DNA of 64,000 nucleotides. Origin: Emergomyces orientalis (taxonomy: Eukaryota > Ascomycota > Eurotiomycetes > Onygenales > Ajellomycetaceae). The notes beneath the pieces were generated by a model. The model ran no database searches. It was not told where the DNA came from and saw nothing but the letters and a program-made list of their open reading frames with translations. The translations under genes and the position numbers were made by a program. The DNA is taken from positions 1,674,001 to 1,738,000 of the forward strand of contig MOWL01000001.1 of assembly GCA_002110485.1 (NCBI GenBank), written 5' to 3'. Positions 57,756 to 64,000 of the stretch are shown here, piece by piece; position 1 is the stretch's first letter, and each line of letters begins with the position of its first letter.

Positions 57756-60700
57756 TCATGTTTGTGTTGTACAGATCAAACAAGACAAACCCAAACCATC
57801 GCCATGGTGACTGGGTACAGATTGGCCATGGAAACCTCGTTTCTCTCCCTCGTTCACTAGGCACGATCGGTGATATAAATGTCGACAACCAAACACTATC
57901 AGAGGCCCAGTATCATGTCCACGTCCCTGCTGTTGTGGCTCTTGCTGCCCGAAGGGACGCGTATGTTGCCCACTAATATCAAACGGTGTTGTCTGGTTCG
58001 TATTTTGGCTCGGTGTGTGCACATGTGCATTGTCGCCTGACATTGGTTCTTTACCTTTTCCGCGTGAAGGTAGATCCGTGCTTCCAACCATGTCAAGCTG
58101 TCTTGCCTGTCCTCGTTTCACGTCATCTTCTTGTTTGTGTTGCCACGCTTCCCATAGCCAGGCTCCCGATCCGGGACCCCATACTCGCCGTCGACACACT
58201 TCACAGACCTGCCCTCGCGGTCTCCATCCTCGTTGACGGAGTTTCGCAATTTCGTCCACATGCACAAAAAGGTCTTTGTCCAGCATTGCATTAGCGAGGG
58301 AAAGTAGAGACTCCTCGTAGGTGTATGCGGAAAATATCGATGCGATCACAGAGCGGAGTTCGGAAAGAGAGGGTGAAGCAGCAGCTACCCGCGTGAGAAA
58401 AGCCCGCAAAATATGCAAAAAGGAGATATCAGTTTTTTCACTAGGTCTATCGCCTGATTTTGCTGTGCTGGTCAACAAAGCCGTGAATACCTGCTGAACA
58501 AGAATCCGAAAGAATGAGGAAATCTCGCCGGGTTTAGTGTTATCTGCTTTTGGGAATGAGGCATCCCGTTCCACACCCGACGAAGCTTCTCTTAGCAAAG
58601 GCGACATATTGCGAGCTATGCGGACCACTACTTCAATAAGATCAAGCCATAGATTCTCCTCGAATGATAGCGGTAGCTTGAGAATTGTTGAGCCCCTTTT
58701 ATTCAATTTATGGCCTCCCCGAGATTTCCTAGCTGCCTTTGACTGTTGTTGACAGAGCCATATTCCAACACGAGTATATTTATTCAAGGATTGAATGAGA
58801 TCAGCGACCGCTTCCGCCATGATTGCTGAATCAGGGCTTTCATTTGCATTTTGCAATAGCCCTGACAGGCCAGCCTCAAGGGTTCCTATGTGCTTGATCA
58901 GCCGGTCCATTGCCGCACGCACTTCCCCTTGGCGGGCCAGTAGTATTATTGCCGCATCGATGATCCCACTACTTTCCATATAAGGAAGCACCGCATCGAG
59001 TTTGAGATCTCCAACCTTCAGGATATCCACGAAATCTGTGACATGCGAAGGGTTATATCGACACATTAGCTGGACATAGCGTTCAACAAGCTGTGGGTCA
59101 AATTTCGCGGCAAGCTCAGTCTCAGTTGGCCGTTTCCACTCCAGCTCAAATAAAGTATTGAGGTATGAATATTGAAATGAACTATCCTCCTCTAAAACGC
59201 GGAGAAATTCTTTATGCAAATCGGGATTCGTATCCTGGACGGTTTGAGCAGCTTTCGTCACATCAATGCTCGCGATTTTTGCGGCATGGTCCTGAACCAC
59301 AGTATGCACGTCGCGACGTTGCTTCTTGTTCAGTTTCGAGTTCGTGCGAAGGCAATCACGGATGCAGTTGAAAATCGAACCCTGATCTTCCGGATCTTCA
59401 AGATAAGTCAACAACAAATCCGGAAACTGTTTCTCTGCTTTATAAATAGATTTCAAGACTCGGTAAAATTTCGCTTGCTTTAACAGAGGAATTAAAGCCT
59501 GGATATCGGGCGGGTGATATATTGACAATAAATATTCTGCGCTGAGTTGGCAATCGCCTATCATTTCCGGATTAGGGTAGCAACACAATCTCATGAGCAC
59601 TTGTTGGAGGGTTGATCCTGATAGGAGGGTATATTGAGGGTATTTGGGTAAATTTCGGGCAATAAACATATCGAGATAGATGGTGTCCTCAGGGCCGAAG
59701 TTGGAAGATTCCATAATTTCCAGTAAAATACTAATTAAATATTGGCGGTTAATAGATAGGCCATGCGCAAGGGAATCGCCAGAAGCTGGTACTATCGATC
59801 CATTACTCGCTTGATCTGTGGCTTCGTTCAGGAAGCTGTCCTCAAAGGCTTCGTTAAGCATACTCATAAAACTAGGTGTATCGAATTCAAGGATCGTTCG
59901 AAGGTCGGGAAAGGAGTCTAGAGAAGCGGTCTTTTTTGAACTTGAAGTCCGAGATATCCCCGAGAGAAGGAAATCGTAAATTCCAGCCTTTGCCTTCGAA
60001 GCTTCAAGATCTGGCATATCTTCTCCAGTGGGGTATATTCTGCCGGTCAACACATACGAGAGGTAAGGAAACATCTTCATCGCATTCGAATGGTCCTTTG
60101 CTTCGATATCCGCGTTTCCATTGACATTAGGGCCCGTGTGCCGGTGAATCAAATGGATAAGCTCAATAAGTGGTCCAATGTAATCGCCTAACGCACGAGT
60201 CCATACATATATGAAAGCGTCATATAAATTATGTTGCTTGCACAACGAGGTGACTTGATCAATATCAACTGTCGATGTATCAAGTAGACAAATGATTTCT
60301 TCCAATCGAGTAGCGGTATGGTTCGTTATGTAGTGGGTGATCAGTGATTTAACCGCAGTAGGAGGCAAGGTTCGAACACTGCCTCGTACGATGTAGGGCT
60401 CAAGGATGTCCAAAAATATGCCTTCGGAGCCACATTCTTCGTACCAACTATAAACTTCGTCAAAGAGAAATTCGTAATCTGACAGGACATCGCAAGCCGC
60501 AATACAGGAATCAGCAAGCTCCTCGAGCTGGCTTGGTTGGAGGCGCTCGTTGGATGCTTCCTGATTTCTCCCAAAGGCGTATCTGACGGAGGCTGACATC
60601 ATTTCTAACAATTTTTCTTGTACTAATTGGTGGCGCAAATCGTCCTCTTCTGGAAGCCCCACGGTGAGCTTTTCAGTATCGCCTCTATAGTAAGAGGTTG

Positions 60701-62685
60701 CAAGCCGAATAGCACCAATAAAGTCGCCGGCTTCCATAAGGGCCAGTAGCCTATCAGCCCAGTTCGACAGGCTGCCGACTGACATATCATTGAAGCCCAG
60801 AAGAAATAGTCGTCCTTTATATGCTCTAAAACTCATGTAGAAAGCGTCGGCAATTACTCCATGCATCGATTCATCCTCTTCATCCAATTGTTCAACGAGA
60901 GAGTGGAGTTGCTTCGAGAATATGTCCACGTGATATATGTGCTTGTGTATGAGGTCAAAGGAGTCCGTCATTCGCAAAGTGTTGTCTTCCAAGATCAGCA
61001 GTTGCTGGGTTATTGTCATCACCGCAAGCACGGAGCGGCTTATCCATTGTACAGCAACGATTGCTTCTTCAGCTCTCCATCTACTTCGCGGTTTAAATTC
61101 AAAGCCGGGAGGTTTCCCCTTGTCTGCAGGTTCGGCTGACTTTGCTTCAGAAACCTCCAATACTGTCAGTACATTTGACCAACAATAAACTAATTTAGTC
61201 TTCGAGATTTCGGAGTTTTTCCCCTTTAGTTTTATGGCCGGAAACCAAGCAAGGGCAGCCGTCAGAGTACTGTGAGCAGCAACCTCCTTTGGCCTAGCAG
61301 CTTTATACTGAGTTTGAGCAATGGGGGTGGTCGATACAATCACCAGTAGATACGGCGTGAGCATTGCAACCAAGCCTATAGAGTCCGTTGCTTGTTCAAC
61401 ATTGCCTAGTGGTAACGGGGAGAATGCCAGGACAGAACTTGGTTTTCGAGGTCGGCCACCAACAAGTACAGCATCAGGGTAACGTCCCAAAATCCGTGTA
61501 GTTCGTACGACGCGGCCAACTGCTCCCATACCTCTAGTTGCAAGATGTGAAAATGCCATACCGTGGTCATCTGCTGAGACCAACGCGGTGTGTCTTGTTC
61601 CCAGGAAACCCATGTGGATAACTGCTACTCCTGATATATGGCCGTCGGATCGCTTGGACTCCAGCTGGATGGCCGGTATTGGTGGGATGTGTAGAAATGG
61701 GCGCGCGGGTTTTGAAATTTCCCAGGTAAAGATATGGCCACTACCATGACCAACAGCAATTGTAGTATGATCAGCGGAAATGGCAAGGGCGGTGATCGGA
61801 CCAGACTCAACAGCTATATGTGAAGTCAGTTTTCGCGATCTATAAGAGACAGAAGTTAAAGGAGAATACCCTTTGTTCCAGGCCCAATGATCGCTTTGAG
61901 ATTCTGCTGGTAGTCAAACACGACTATAATACCCTTGGCCGTCCCGATGACGATGGCTGTAGAAATCGCAATGCACGTAGGCTGGCCGAAGTTCCGCTTG
62001 CCTACTTCCGAAAATGCCTGGCCAGTGATTTTCCTGAGCTTCGTCCATCGAACCACTTCCCATGGCGCTGCGGGGCTTTCTGCTAAATCTGGGGTGCTGG
62101 AAATGATGTGACTAGTTGAAGAGTTTCGCGAATGTGGTCCCATGAATGACGGGGATCGTGGTCGCAAGACACTAGGGAGCGAAGCCGAAAGACGGGATTG
62201 AAATCTGCGATCGAACGGACGATGAGGGCTGGGGCTCAAGTTGGATGGCGAACCACGGAGGCCAATAGCGCTACTCCTCGATGAAAGAATCGAATCCTAC
62301 GAAGGTTAATTGGGGCTATGGAGGTAGACGTGAGGCGAAAGCAACGTACTTGGACCGAGGGAGTGTCATCCGGTATTGACTCAGACTCGTAACCACTCCC
62401 AATTCCCCTATTTCCCGGACGTTGATGTACCGATGACACCTCGCCAGATCCGTTTTGAACAGCAGAATCCGACTCTATACCAGCCGGATCCCGACCGCTG
62501 GCCGCAGATAGCAGGTTATCGTCTAGAAATGGATCCTGGCCAGGCTTTATTTCATATTGCTCCTCCTTACCCTCATTATTGACCAGCCCATTGGGTGCTA
62601 CTGGAAGCTGTTCATGGTCGTTATTCTCCAACTGTGGTTCATCCTCTCGAGCCCCATCGTCACTCCCCTCAATCATGGAGCTCAT
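57756..62685 (-). CDS. VPS8: Vps8, CORVET tethering complex subunit
   Basis: Binds the Rab5-type GTPase Vps21 and tethers early endosomes within CORVET. Exons (minus) 62350-62685, 61870-62296 and 57756-61813 give 1606 aa from the chosen ATG. The N-terminus is acidic and Ser-rich. A WD-like beta-propeller follows (IVIGTAKGIIVVFDYQQ, TIAVGHGSGHIFTWE). A long alpha-solenoid carries the Vps8 central region (IIEYL-type helices, YMSFRAYKGRLFLLGFNDM). A C-terminal RING-H2 begins near residue 1480 with CEVCRRRVWG, has GCRHLYHRSC and ends LSCLICTTQT. The start is uncertain: the frame stays open upstream to about 62838, where an AG acceptor and an in-frame stop occur, so a further 5' exon is possible (a candidate ATG lies at 63062-63064). 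Confidence 0.93.
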
Positions 62686-64000
62686 GGGTCGGATTGTCGA
62701 ATGACCATCGCTTCCCACTTTTATGTGTCTAGGAATCGTACCGGAGCTTCTAACTGGAGGTTGGCTCGTTGAAGATTGTCGAAAATGTATTGAGGAGCTT
62801 CTGCGCAATTCGCAGAGGGCAGCGCAGGGGAGTTCGTCCGTCGCAGGGGCCTACCTAGGCAGATGGGTAAGCTGGGTAAGTTGGGCGATGAAATGGTTCA
62901 CACAGACTCTCATGCGGTTACGGAAACAAAAGGGTCTCAATTATGATGGAACTAGAGTCACTCAAAGAAGGTCGAAGCACTCTCCACTCCGACAACAATC
63001 CAACAGAGCGTTCGTTGTGAGGTGGTTGGTGGGAGTTCGATTGCTTCCAAGGTTGTGACCCCATGAGCGGAGTGTTTAAAGTTAGCTTGTTTGCGAGTCA
63101 GCAGCAAATCATCTGATGTCCAACCTCATCCGCTGAGCCTCACCCAACTTCACCGCAACAGATCAACCCTGTCAACACAAATTCCACTGCACCGCGAAGG
63201 CTACAGTCTCTAAATTAGATATTACGTACTGAATTACGGCTCGCATTTGGGCTATTTGGGAGCTGATGCTCAAGTTAAAAGGCTGAGGAACTCCAATCAC
63301 TCAAGTACAATCGCTTTTCTTGGCATCTTTCTTCCAAGACTTGTGCCAGAGCTTCACTATATGGATGGCTTCGATATACTGTCCAAATCCCGGGTCTCCT
63401 TTATAACTTGATTCTCGATACGGTCTTCTAGACTTTGTATCTGGCGCCACATGAACTCCAGATCTATCTTCATTGCACACCGCTCCCTGCAGAGCCTTCA
63501 AGTCCAATACAACGAGCTGTCTTCGCTCAGAATCCCAAGCCATGCTATGAGAGTGTTTCATGATGGGTACTTACCTAGGTACCTGGGTCTGTATGAATCG
63601 GATATATGGGAGGCCGAAAATCGATGAGGCTGGGGAGCAAACTGTGTTCATCGCAGTAAACTGTTGTCACAATTGAATCTGGCAGAATGGAAGTGCCTTG
63701 TTATCCGTGCTGAAGGAGCGACAATCCCCAACAACATTCTCCTTCCCCACCATGGCTATTGCTGACCCTAAGATTCCTTCCCAACCATGGCGTGAACGTG
63801 TCTGTGCATTAGACATATGTAACGGCTTTCTTGAAAAACAAAGCCTGTATGTTTACTATCGTACAGTATAGATGTGGTAGAGATGCCCTCAGCATCTATA
63901 TTACTATACCTAACAACATATACGCATCGTGCAGACACTCGTTTTTGCCTTCATTGATTATCTATAGACTTCTTACCTGTACAGCTTTCTTTACCGATCA
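62686..64000. other. Upstream region of VPS8 and right edge
   Basis: Probable VPS8 leader and promoter. A TACCTAGGTA palindrome lies at 63572-63581. Small frames (86 codons at 63301-63561 minus; 39 codons at 63752-63871 plus, with a good ATG context) have no recognisable domain. Confidence 0.5.

Noticed and set aside
63752..63871. 39-codon frame with a strong ATG context near the right edge
   Set aside because: Too short and without similarity; it could be an upstream frame of a gene outside the window, but nothing shows it.

Overview
The window is nuclear DNA of a filamentous ascomycete. All recognisable genes are eukaryotic. Most are split by short GT-AG introns (roughly 45-190 nt), several with visible CTAAC/CTAAT-type branch points. 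The gene set (PalB/Rim13 calpain, LCL3, PMP47-type carrier, GT90 and GH16 proteins) fits Pezizomycotina. The protein and intergenic style looks most like Onygenales/Ajellomycetaceae, but that placement is an inference from memory and was not searched. I see no tRNA, rRNA, CRISPR, plasmid or phage features.

Layout: 1-2.8 kb holds RPL12 (-) after a gene-poor start. SEC23 (-) runs 3.2-6.0 kb and PRI2 (-) 7.0-8.7 kb. PRI2 is divergent from ADK2 (+, 9.9-10.7 kb). LCL3 (-) and a peroxisomal carrier (-) follow to 14.6 kb. palB/RIM13 (+) and VTA1 (+) lie in tandem at 16.2-21.1 kb. A 4.4 kb gap precedes an extended SDR/epimerase (+, 25.5-26.8 kb), and a 3 kb gap precedes a BAHD-type acyltransferase (+, 29.8-31.5 kb). 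TOP1 (-) at 32.4-35.6 kb is divergent from ATP3 (+, 36.2-37.6 kb). An F-box gene (-) and a PDI-like gene (+) are divergent at 39.1-42.8 kb, and KRE33/NAT10 (-) runs to 46.8 kb. A 2.5 kb island with decayed transposon-like ends precedes a multi-membrane GT90 gene (+, to 52.6 kb). GH16 (-) and VPS8 (-) complete the window.

Most genes are core functions: translation and ribosome assembly (RPL12, KRE33), replication and topology (PRI2, TOP1), energy (ATP3, ADK2, carrier), and ER/endosome traffic (SEC23, PDI, VTA1, palB, VPS8). PalB and Vta1 both act on the ESCRT-III/Vps4 system and are immediate neighbours. The accessory genes are the acyltransferase, GT90 and GH16.

The strongest anomaly is a one-base frame break in TOP1 at a run of eight C. 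Other notable points are very small exons (4, 8, 14, 21 and 25 nt), a Tbf1/Cbf1-like promoter pair at RPL12, tandem telomere-like motifs before ADK2, and two over-represented intergenic words. I found no convincing undescribed multi-gene system.
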